NCBI GenBank assembly: GCA_024639325.1
Contig: JAHEIO010000014.1
Location: 11,504 to 61,816, forward strand
Origin: Gammaproteobacteria bacterium
GTDB lineage: Bacteria; Pseudomonadota; Gammaproteobacteria; Arenicellales; JAANXG01
Direction: 5' to 3'
Length of the DNA: 50,313 nt
Part shown: positions 6,823 to 14,190 of the stretch, piece by piece
Numbering within the stretch: position 1 is the first letter of the stretch
How the letters are laid out: every line of letters starts with the position of its first letter
Notes under the pieces: model-generated
Told to the model about the DNA's origin: nothing
The model's input: only the letters and a program-made list of their open reading frames with translations
Database searches by the model: none
Translations under genes and position numbers: made by a program

Positions 6823-8778
6823 ATGCCCAAGACCATCGCAGCCTACGGATCATGGCAGAGCCCAATCGATCCCGTTGTCCTGTTCGAGCAGCCGTCGGCG
6901 CCTCAATACCCGGTTTTCTACCGTGGTCGATACTATTGGGTCGAAGCCCGGGCAAGAGAAAACGGAAGGCTGGTCCTTGTCCAGCTCGACCAGGATGGCG
7001 TCGAACATTGCATGACGTCCGATGGGTACAGCATTCGCACCAGGGTGCACGAATATGGCGGCAAGTGTTTCATTGTCGCAAACGATTCGGTGATTTTCTC
7101 CAACGATTCAGACGGGCGGCTCTACGTGCAACCGCTGGAACCGGTTGCTTCACCGGCGCCTTTGACCGTTGACACCGGCAACGCGGCTTCATTCGTCGAC
7201 CTGGCCATTGCCCCGGGCGGGCGCTATCTGTTTGCCGTGATGGAGAGGTCTTGCGCGGAAGGCGAGAACGAAAACACCCTGGTGGCGGTTGAGCTGGGTC
7301 GTGACAGCCCCGTTGTACCGGTGAGCGTCGTCGCGGGGGCGGACTTCTATGCTTGCCCGGTTGTGGACCATGACAACAACCGCCTGTCGTGGATCGAGTG
7401 GGATCACCCTAATATGCCATGGGACCGGACACGTCTGGTGACGGGGGAAATCGAACAGAGTAACCAAGGCGTTGCGATCTCGGGCATTCGGGACATCGTG
7501 GACGGCGTCGACGGATCGGCGTGCCAGCCCGGGTACTATGGCGGAGACCTGGTATTCGCGGTGGACAGCAGCACCGTTAGGGAAGAATGCGATGACTACT
7601 GGAATCTTTATCGGCATACCGACCGGGGATTGATCCGAATGACCTGTGATCTCAGGGAGTACGGCGCTCCGCACTGGGTTTTCGGGGAGACCAATCACGC
7701 GCCGCTGGATGGCACGATCCTGCTGGCAAAGCGCACCGCGCCTGAAGGAGACGAACTGGTTAGAATAGATCGGATCTCGGGTCGTCAGTGGAAAGTGGAT
7801 TCCCGGTTCGATTCCTTTTCACACCTCTGCGCGGGAAAGGAGCCGGGCGAGGCTTTGTTGCTGGCGGCATCCAGCTCGGAATCCGCACGGCTGGTAAGTT
7901 ACGATCACCACGGCTTCACAACAATCAAATCCTCGCCGCCGGCGATTGCCGATGATGAAATCAGCGTGGCATCACCGATATCCTACCCGACGCGTGACGG
8001 CGGCATTGCTCACGCTTATTACTACGTTCCGCGTAACACGAGCTTTGCGGCTCCCGATGACCAACTGCCGCCGCTGCTGGTCATGGTGCACGGTGGTCCG
8101 ACATCGCGAACGACGCGTGCACTGGATCTGTTGCGTCAATATTGGACCAGCAGCGGGTTTGCGGTGCTCGATGTCAATCATCGCGGCAGTACCGGCTACG
8201 GCAGGCGGTACCGCCAGCATCTTCTCGGCCGATGGGGTCGGGTAGATGTCGACGACGTCGTAGACGGCATCGAATTTCTCGTCAACCAGTCCCTGGTCGA
8301 CCCGGGCAAGGTATTCATCCGGGGCAAGAGTGCGGGAGGATATGCGGTGCTCAGAGCGCTCACCGAGTATCCGCAGCATTTCAGGGCCGGAGCCTGTTAC
8401 TATGGCATCGGGAACCTTTCCACGCTGGCTTCGATTACGCACAAGTTCGAAGCCAGATATACGGACCGGCTGATCGGCGAGGAATACGATCCGCACACCG
8501 CGGTCCGCGAGGACAGCGAGTACTACAAACGCTCCCCGGTGAATTTCATTTACCGTTTGCGCAGTCCGATGATCCTGTTTCAGGGCCTGGACGATCGGGT
8601 CGTGCCGCCCCGTCTTTCGCGCGAGGTGGCGGACGCGCTGACCGAGCGGAACATCCAGCATGAATATGTAGAATACGCGGGGGAGGGCCACGGATTTCGG
8701 AAAAGTGAGACGAATATAGATGCCATCGAGAAAGAAACAAGGTTTTACCGCCGTGTTCTGGGATTAGCACATCAATGA
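6823..8778 (+). CDS. S9 family (prolyl oligopeptidase-type) serine peptidase
   Basis: 651 residues, two domains: a seven-bladed-propeller-like N-terminal part (about 1-385) and an alpha/beta hydrolase domain (about 390-651). The nucleophile is Ser503 in GKSAGG, the acid Asp590 or Asp591 in GLDDRVVPP, and the base His623 in GEGHGF. HGGPTSRTTRALDLLRQYW and DVNHRGSTGYGRRYR are typical of the dipeptidyl/acylaminoacyl-peptidase branch. No signal peptide is seen, so it is likely cytoplasmic and trims short peptides. It overlaps the next gene by four bases (ATGA), which suggests coupled translation with a deacylase. Confidence 0.93.
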   Translation: MPKTIAAYGSWQSPIDPVVLFEQPSAPQYPVFYRGRYYWVEARARENGRLVLVQLDQDGVEHCMTSDGYSIRTRVHEYGGKCFIVANDSVIFSNDSDGRLYVQPLEPVASPAPLTVDTGNAASFVDLAIAPGGRYLFAVMERSCAEGENENTLVAVELGRDSPVVPVSVVAGADFYACPVVDHDNNRLSWIEWDHPNMPWDRTRLVTGEIEQSNQGVAISGIRDIVDGVDGSACQPGYYGGDLVFAVDSSTVREECDDYWNLYRHTDRGLIRMTCDLREYGAPHWVFGETNHAPLDGTILLAKRTAPEGDELVRIDRISGRQWKVDSRFDSFSHLCAGKEPGEALLLAASSSESARLVSYDHHGFTTIKSSPPAIADDEISVASPISYPTRDGGIAHAYYYVPRNTSFAAPDDQLPPLLVMVHGGPTSRTTRALDLLRQYWTSSGFAVLDVNHRGSTGYGRRYRQHLLGRWGRVDVDDVVDGIEFLVNQSLVDPGKVFIRGKSAGGYAVLRALTEYPQHFRAGACYYGIGNLSTLASITHKFEARYTDRLIGEEYDPHTAVREDSEYYKRSPVNFIYRLRSPMILFQGLDDRVVPPRLSREVADALTERNIQHEYVEYAGEGHGFRKSETNIDAIEKETRFYRRVLGLAHQ

Positions 8779-9773
8779 TTGTTTCGGAACTGCGGATATT
8801 GTCGTCCTTGCCTGAGGGATTTCTCGATTGCGGCACTCGTGATCTTTATAGAATATTGAACGGTCCCACGCTCCTGCACCTGCCCGGTGATCGTCCCGAA
8901 CCGCCGCTGTTCATCTCCACGCTTTTGCATGGAAATGAAACCACCGGATTTGCCGCCCTGCAACACGTCCTGAGACACTTCGACGGCCGGCCCCCGAGAC
9001 CCGCGTCGATCTTTATCGGCAACGTGATCGCGGCGCATCACAATGTGCGGTACCTGCCGGGACAGCCGGACTATAACCGGATCTGGGTTGAGGGCTCGGA
9101 CCGTGAGCATGCTGTCGCCCGACACGTAGTGGAAGCGATGCGAAAGCTCGATGTCTGTGCCTGTATTGATATCCACAACAACACCGGCCGCAATCCCCAT
9201 TACTCAATCGTCGCCACCCGGGATGTCCGGCATCTCGCTTTGGCGAAAAAGTTCAGTGAACGGATCGTTTTCGCAACCTACCCGGACACGTCGTGCAGCG
9301 TCGCTTTTTCCGGCTTGTGCCCGTCGGTAACCCTCGAGGCCGGGATCGTCGGCGATGCAAGCGGCGTCGATCACGTTGCGAAATATTTGATTTCGTGCAT
9401 GGAAGAAGACGTATGGCTGGACGACGATGTCGCAGAGATCGATCTGTACCACACCGTCGCCGTAGTGAGGGTGAAGGACTCGTGTTCGGTCGGGATACTG
9501 GGCGAGGGCACGGATGTGGAGCTGCTGCCCGATGTGGACAATTTGAATTTCAACATGCTGCAGCCGGGGACTACGCTGGGAAAAACCCGAAACGGTTGCG
9601 GAGACTGTATTACGGTACATACGGAGAACCCGGTTATGGATTGGCCGGATTATCTGACCGTGGACAACGGCGAGCTGAAGACTGCCAGAAACATAATGCC
9701 CGCGATGCTGACAACGGACTGCGGTATCGTCAAGATGGATTGCCTGTGTTACCTGATGGAGCGTCTGGCATGA
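8775..9773 (+). CDS. M14-type succinylglutamate desuccinylase/aspartoacylase family protein
   Basis: 332 residues. Zinc ligands are His52 and Glu55 (LHGNETTG) and His134 (DIHNNTGRNPHYS); the catalytic Glu is probably in SVTLEAGIVG. These enzymes hydrolyse amide bonds of N-acyl amino acids. The sequence lies outside the AstE operon context, so the substrate is open; with a peptidase immediately upstream (4-base overlap), release of amino acids from acylated or unusual peptides is a reasonable inference. hflD starts at the overlapping ATGA at its end. The protein has no export signal. Confidence 0.85.
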   Translation: MIVSELRILSSLPEGFLDCGTRDLYRILNGPTLLHLPGDRPEPPLFISTLLHGNETTGFAALQHVLRHFDGRPPRPASIFIGNVIAAHHNVRYLPGQPDYNRIWVEGSDREHAVARHVVEAMRKLDVCACIDIHNNTGRNPHYSIVATRDVRHLALAKKFSERIVFATYPDTSCSVAFSGLCPSVTLEAGIVGDASGVDHVAKYLISCMEEDVWLDDDVAEIDLYHTVAVVRVKDSCSVGILGEGTDVELLPDVDNLNFNMLQPGTTLGKTRNGCGDCITVHTENPVMDWPDYLTVDNGELKTARNIMPAMLTTDCGIVKMDCLCYLMERLA

Positions 9774-10402
9774 GTCAGGAACGCGATCAGACGCTTGCCC
9801 TGGCCGGTGTATTTCAGGCGGCAACCCTGGCGCAGCAGCTTGCAAGACGCGGTTATGAGGACGAAGTGCATTTCGAGACAAGCGTGCGCAGTCTTTTCAT
9901 CACAGACGCGATCAATACCGCATCGGTGTTCGGAGGCGAAGCGGGTTTGATGCTGGGTCTGCGCGCGATGCGTGAAAAGCTCACCACCGGCGGCAAACAG
10001 ACCGATCTGGACATTGCGCGCTATGTCCTCGGCCTTACGCAGCTCGGCCAGCGGCTGGCACGCCAAAACATTATGTCGCAAACCGTGGCCATGGAGCTGG
10101 AGAAAATCAAACAAACCGTTCAGCGCGGGAATGGCGAAGGCTTGAACAGTGTCGTATACGAGCAGCTGGCTGGAATTTACAAAAGTACCATCAGTCAGCT
10201 CAAACCCAAGATCATCGTTCAGGGCGAGCACGGCTACCTCGCCAGCCCCATCATCGTAGACAAGGTGCGCACCGTATTGTTTGCCGGCGTGCGCGCGGCT
10301 TTCCTTTGGAACCAGCTCGGCGGCCGGCGCCTGCACCTTTTGTTACGGCGCAAGCAGATCCTGGCCACCGTCGAGGAGATACTGGCGGAGGCCGAGATGT
10401 GA
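9770..10402 (+). CDS. hflD: High frequency lysogenization protein HflD homologue
   Basis: 210 residues from the ATG at 9770, which overlaps the previous stop (ATGA). The family sequence is clear: LALAGVFQAATLAQQLARRG at the start, LGLRAMREKLTTGGKQTD in the middle, and the all-helical C-terminus around ARQNIMSQTVAMELEKIK and KIIVQGEHGYL. E. coli HflD is a peripheral inner-membrane protein that binds the lambda CII activator; its housekeeping role is not known. It normally sits between mnmA and purB, but here it follows an S9 peptidase and an M14 deacylase, so the usual synteny is broken. The reading frame stays open far upstream but that part is a shadow of the M14 gene. Confidence 0.92.
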   Translation: MSQERDQTLALAGVFQAATLAQQLARRGYEDEVHFETSVRSLFITDAINTASVFGGEAGLMLGLRAMREKLTTGGKQTDLDIARYVLGLTQLGQRLARQNIMSQTVAMELEKIKQTVQRGNGEGLNSVVYEQLAGIYKSTISQLKPKIIVQGEHGYLASPIIVDKVRTVLFAGVRAAFLWNQLGGRRLHLLLRRKQILATVEEILAEAEM

Positions 10403-10441
10403 TGCAGCGGCCCATTCCTGGTCAACCCGAGAATATATGAA

Positions 10442-11191
10442 TTGATAGATTTATATTATTGGCCGACTCCCAACGGCTGGAAAGTATCGATAATGCTGGA
10501 AGAGTGCGCGCTCGAATACCGCACCATCCCGGTGGATATCAACAGAGGTGAGCAGTTTTCCCGGGAGTTCCTTGCCGTCAGCCCGAATAACCGCATGCCG
10601 GCCATTGTCGACCATGGCAACGAAAGCGGCCCAATCTCGGTTTTCGAATCGGGTGCAATACTCATCCACCTGGCCAGGCGGTCGGGAAGATTTATGCCGA
10701 GCGATGAACACGGCTACAAGGAAACGCTCGAATGGTTGTTTTGGCAGACGGGAAACCTGGGTCCGATGGCGGGCCAGCACAGCCATTTCCGCAACTATGC
10801 GCCGGCAGGGGATTCCTACGGCCGCGTACGCTATGCCAATGAATACAGTCGATGTATCGGTGTCCTCGAACGCCGGCTGGAGCATAGAGAATTCATCCTT
10901 GGAGAATACTCGATCGTCGACATGGCGTGCTGGCCGTGGATACTGATTGCCCCCCGACTCGACCAGCCTCTGGACCGATTCCCGAATGTTTCTCGATGGC
11001 GGCAGCTGATCAAGGAGCGGCCGGCGGTTCAGGCAGGAGTCGGCCTGCACAAGGAGCTCAAGCGTTCGAAACCAGCGACGGAAGAAGAGATGCGGGTACT
11101 TTTCGGTCAAAGCGCACAGCTGGTCGACGAACAGATCAAACAACACCAAAGCGAGGAGGAGCAGCATGCTGAGAGCGGTTCACATCGATGA
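10442..11191 (+). CDS. Glutathione S-transferase family protein (YfcG/YghU-like)
   Basis: 249 residues. The thioredoxin-fold N-terminus begins LYYWPTPNGWKVSIMLEEC and carries NNRMPAIVDH and the SVFESGAILIHLARR glutathione-contact motif; the helical C-terminal domain includes YSIVDMACWPWI. The WPTPNG start places it with the disulfide-bond reductase YfcG/YghU group of nu-class GSTs. The likely start is the TTG at 10442, because no ATG or GTG occurs in frame after the hflD stop. The last 26 bases overlap the cupin gene. The tail after about residue 215 is Glu/Gln-rich and longer than in E. coli YfcG. Confidence 0.9.
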   Translation: MIDLYYWPTPNGWKVSIMLEECALEYRTIPVDINRGEQFSREFLAVSPNNRMPAIVDHGNESGPISVFESGAILIHLARRSGRFMPSDEHGYKETLEWLFWQTGNLGPMAGQHSHFRNYAPAGDSYGRVRYANEYSRCIGVLERRLEHREFILGEYSIVDMACWPWILIAPRLDQPLDRFPNVSRWRQLIKERPAVQAGVGLHKELKRSKPATEEEMRVLFGQSAQLVDEQIKQHQSEEEQHAESGSHR

Positions 11192-11573
11192 GGAGCTCGA
11201 CAAACTCGAATTTCTGGATGGTCGCGGTCTGGATACTACCGCGGAGCAGGAGGACAAGGCGTTTGCAAGGCTGGCTGACTACCGCGACGGCGGCGTATTT
11301 GCCGGCGGCTTTTCGGGCGAAAGCCCATGGGAGCGGCACGGCAACGGCGACGAACTCGTGCACGTACTCGATGGCAGCACGCATCTGACTATCATGAACC
11401 CGGATGGTCCTGAAACATTCGAACTGCGCAAGGGTATGGTCATCGTGGTGCCGCAGGGCCGCTGGCATAGGTTCAGATCGAAGCACGGGGTTACGGTCAT
11501 GACCGTGACTCCGCAGCCGACTGATCACACGTCCGTCGACGATCCCAGGGCCCCAGGCCAACCTGCGGTTTAG
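11166..11573 (+). CDS. Small cupin-domain protein
   Basis: 135 residues with one cupin barrel at about 35-120. Motif 1 is WERHGNGDELVHVLDG, which keeps the first histidine and the glutamate but has lost the second histidine; motif 2 is VPQGRWHRFRS with a histidine. The metal site is therefore incomplete or unusual. The gene overlaps the GST by 26 bases and is probably cotranscribed and coupled. Possible roles include sugar/small-molecule binding or enzymatic dioxygenase activity; sequence does not decide. Confidence 0.85.
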   Translation: MLRAVHIDEELDKLEFLDGRGLDTTAEQEDKAFARLADYRDGGVFAGGFSGESPWERHGNGDELVHVLDGSTHLTIMNPDGPETFELRKGMVIVVPQGRWHRFRSKHGVTVMTVTPQPTDHTSVDDPRAPGQPAV

Positions 11574-11657
11574 CATCCCGGACGGAGACCGGAGATGACG
11601 GATAATCAGGGTCGGTTCGATCATTTGCCCACCGCTGATGTCTGCTGACCGGAATTC

Positions 11658-12656
11658 ATGAACTGGATCCGGCGAATCAAAAACCGATTGCAGCCTATCG
11701 CCGGTGGCATAGATCAGACATGGTCCCATGACGGGTGCGTGGGTATACGCGGCTGGCTGATTCACAAAAAGGGTGGGATCAGCAAAGCTGCGGTGGAAGT
11801 CGATGGGGCGGCCGTGCCGATAACCAGCTGGCATCCGAGGCTCGATATCGGTGACACCATACCGGGTCTGGACGATGAAGCCCTCAAACGATGCGGTTTC
11901 TGGGTCCAGGTGCCCAGGTTGGCGCGCCACCGCATTAGTCTGACCGGAACCGACGGCACCCGCCCGGGGCGCATCGAATTCGAGTTTCTGGCGAAGGCTA
12001 GACCCGCTGAACGCACCCCTGCCATCGAGGCCCGGGGATTGTTCAACCGATTCATCGACCTGGTAAACGACGACGAGATGCACGTGCTCGAGATCGGTTC
12101 CCGCGTGGTGGCCCCGGGCAGCGACAGCAAGCGCGCGTTGTTCGGCCACGCCGGATCGTATACCGGATTCGACTACTACCCGGACGCCAACACGGATGTG
12201 ATCGGTGACGCGCATCGGCTGAGCGACTATTTCCCGGATCGTAAGTTCGATGCGGTGTTTTCCTACAGCGTGCTGGAACACCTTGCCATGCCATGGCTGT
12301 TCCCCATGGAGGTCAACCGGGTGCTCGCCGACGGCGGGTTGACCTTCCACCATACCCATTTCGCCTGGCCTCAGCACGAGGAACCCTGGGATTTCTGGCG
12401 ATTCACGGATGGCGGGCTCAAAGTGATGTTTTCCGGCGCGATGGGCTTCGAGGTCATGTCGGCGGGGATGTTCGAACCGCTGCGCATGTATCTCGACCAT
12501 CCCGCGGATGGCCAGGAGGCCTTTCCCGAGTTCCCGGCCTACGGCGGCTCGGTAGTGCTGGCAAGGAAAACGTCGGACTGTGCGCAAGAGCGGGGCGCAT
12601 GGGACGTCAGTGTGGCGGATGTATGCGAAGGATCGACTTATCCCCGACAAGTGTGA
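11658..12656 (+). CDS. SAM-dependent methyltransferase with N-terminal beta domain
   Basis: 332 residues. The first 115 residues form a beta-rich segment (WSHDGCVGIRGWLIHKKGG ... WHPRLDIGDTIPGLDDE), similar to accessory domains attached to glycan-modifying enzymes. The class I methyltransferase core is at about 135-300: HVLEIGSRVVAPGSDS (SAM-binding loop, motif I), GDAHRLSDYFPDRKFDAVFS (motif II region), SVLEHLAMPWLFPMEVNRVL. The Methyltransf_11-type order suggests a small-molecule or sugar acceptor. The substrate is unknown. A gap of 96 bases follows before the FadE-like fragment. Confidence 0.8.
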   Translation: MNWIRRIKNRLQPIAGGIDQTWSHDGCVGIRGWLIHKKGGISKAAVEVDGAAVPITSWHPRLDIGDTIPGLDDEALKRCGFWVQVPRLARHRISLTGTDGTRPGRIEFEFLAKARPAERTPAIEARGLFNRFIDLVNDDEMHVLEIGSRVVAPGSDSKRALFGHAGSYTGFDYYPDANTDVIGDAHRLSDYFPDRKFDAVFSYSVLEHLAMPWLFPMEVNRVLADGGLTFHHTHFAWPQHEEPWDFWRFTDGGLKVMFSGAMGFEVMSAGMFEPLRMYLDHPADGQEAFPEFPAYGGSVVLARKTSDCAQERGAWDVSVADVCEGSTYPRQV

Positions 12657-12670
12657 ACGGGTGCCGAGCG

Positions 12671-12680
12671 TTCTTAAGAA
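12671..12680. promoter_or_regulatory. Perfect 10-bp palindrome upstream of the lipid-cluster operon
   Basis: TTCTTAAGAA is a perfect palindrome located 73 bases before the ATG of the FadE-like anchor gene, in the only sizeable gap at the head of the 12.75-20.9 kb gene run. It could be an operator half-site pair, but it does not match a box I can name (not the FadR or PsrA consensus) and may be chance. Confidence 0.25.
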
Positions 12681-12752
12681 TTCCCGGTAGCGTTTCAGGT
12701 GTAACTCAAAGTCTATCCGCAGAACGCGGGCTGACCGCCCGGACGGAGATCG

Positions 12753-13121
12753 ATGATGAACTGGATTTTGTGTGTCGTGGCCCTTTTGGCGGGATGGTAT
12801 GCACTGACCCGGATCAGGACCACACTCAAGGCCGCGACCGCGGTGTTCGTGGGTGGGCTGTTACTGCTGACCCTCGTGGGACTGGTGCCGGATGCTCTGG
12901 CGTGGGTGCTGTGGCCGGTTGCTGTGCTGCTGTTACTAATGAACGTCGGTAACCTGCGGCGCCGCTACCTGAGTACGCCGGTGCTCCACTACATCCGCAG
13001 AGTGCTGCCGCCGATATCGGATACGGAGCGCGAGGCGATCGGGGCCGCCCGAAACCGGTATCTGATGTCTGATCTGACCGCCCCCGTATTGAACCAGAGC
13101 GCCCGGACTGGTGCTGTTTGA
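12753..13121 (+). CDS. FadE-type N-terminal membrane anchor without a dehydrogenase domain
   Basis: 122 residues. There are two or three membrane helices (about 3-20, 27-45, 48-66), then a soluble stretch with RRRYLSTPVLHYIRRVLPP and ISDTEREAIGAARNRYLMSDL. The latter matches the start of E. coli FadE acyl-CoA dehydrogenase (RKVMPPMSRTEKEAIDAG), which continues for another 700 residues; here the reading frame stops just where the FadE catalytic part would begin. The start (ATG ATG, with GGAG upstream) is good. The stop overlaps the GTG start of the lipase-like gene by 11 bases, so the two are probably coupled. It may be a relic, or an independent membrane anchor/partner module. Confidence 0.7.
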   Translation: MMNWILCVVALLAGWYALTRIRTTLKAATAVFVGGLLLLTLVGLVPDALAWVLWPVAVLLLLMNVGNLRRRYLSTPVLHYIRRVLPPISDTEREAIGAARNRYLMSDLTAPVLNQSARTGAV

Positions 13122-14097
13122 TCGCTGGTCGCACGTATCCCGCCATATCCTGATCGGCATCGCTTTGGAGCTGTCGATCGTCACGGCTGTGCTGGCCGGG
13201 TGGGTCGGCATGAGTGTATGGGCCGGCTTTGCGATTGCGTTGGCCGCGATCGTTTGTGGCCGTTGTCTGCTGGCGCTGCTGACTTTCGCGGTGTCCTGGT
13301 GGTTCAATTACGACAGCGCCGAACCGGCGCCTCTGAATCTGCATCAAAGGATTGATATGCTGGCGCGAGAAACGGTCGCTTTCCTAAAGCTGTTCTTTTA
13401 CTATCATCCGTTCGAACCGCTGTTGAACACGCACGACCCTGGCACGGGTCTAACGGCATGCGAACAGCACCCTGTTCTTCTGGTCCACGGTTTCTTCGTC
13501 AATGCCGGTTTCTGGTTGGCGTACAAGCGTTTTTTCAGGAGCCGCGGATTCGATGCGGTCTACACCATGAACCTCGATCCGCCATTTTGTGATATCGATC
13601 GATTTGCCGATCAACTGGCTAGCCGAATAACGGAAGTGTGTGCGCACTCGGGCCGGCAAAAGGTCATGCTGATTGCCCAGAGCATGGGCGGGCTGGTGTG
13701 CCGCGCCTATCTGGCCAGGTACGGCAGTGATCATGTACAAAAACTGATCACGCTCGGCACACCCCACCATGGAACCGTCCTGGCCCATTTGCTGTATGGA
13801 CCTAACATCAAGCAGATGCGCCCCGGCAACGACTGGCTCAACAAGCTCAACAATACTCAAAAGTCGCTCACCTTTTCGAACCACATCAGCGTTCACGACA
13901 ACATCGTCGTGCCTCAGGGCAACGCAAGGTTTTCGAGCGCGGACGAAGTGGAATACAGTGAACTGGGTCATGTGTCGATGGCCTTTTCCGGGTTGATGAT
14001 GCAGCGGGTTTTCGAGGAACTAATTTCGGAGGTTCAAAAACTTGACAAACCGCGTCAATGGGCACAAGGTTATGACACCTATAATTCAAGCCGTTGA
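13111..14097 (+). CDS. Membrane-anchored alpha/beta hydrolase, lipase-like
   Basis: 328 residues from GTG (13111). Two hydrophobic helices (about 11-33 and 36-62) precede a hydrolase domain (about 120-315). The oxyanion region is VLLVHGFFVNAGFW, the nucleophile is Ser191 in IAQSMGGLV (A-Q-S-M-G instead of G-H-S-x-G), and the acid and base are probably the Asp of HDNIVVPQG and the His of ELGHVSM. LITLGTPHHGTVLAHL is typical of lipases and PGAP1-like acyl hydrolases. The enzyme is likely inner-membrane-bound; a lipid or ester substrate is probable. The overlap with the FadE-like anchor and the following transport genes place it in one operon. Confidence 0.88.
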   Translation: MLFDRWSHVSRHILIGIALELSIVTAVLAGWVGMSVWAGFAIALAAIVCGRCLLALLTFAVSWWFNYDSAEPAPLNLHQRIDMLARETVAFLKLFFYYHPFEPLLNTHDPGTGLTACEQHPVLLVHGFFVNAGFWLAYKRFFRSRGFDAVYTMNLDPPFCDIDRFADQLASRITEVCAHSGRQKVMLIAQSMGGLVCRAYLARYGSDHVQKLITLGTPHHGTVLAHLLYGPNIKQMRPGNDWLNKLNNTQKSLTFSNHISVHDNIVVPQGNARFSSADEVEYSELGHVSMAFSGLMMQRVFEELISEVQKLDKPRQWAQGYDTYNSSR

Positions 14098-14190
14098 GCT
14101 CGCCTCTCAGTGCACTCGTCGTACGGCTTTACGGAAGGGAAGAGCAGAGAGACCGAGGATTTTTCGAAGCACCCAAAGCAGGGGAGCAAA

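Noticed and set aside
9293-9769. Upstream extension of the hflD reading frame
   Set aside because: The extension lies inside the M14 gene in another frame; HflD family proteins begin at the ATG at 9770.
12671-12680. TTCTTAAGAA as a FadR or PsrA fatty-acid operator
   Set aside because: The sequence does not match either known consensus; kept only as an unnamed palindrome.
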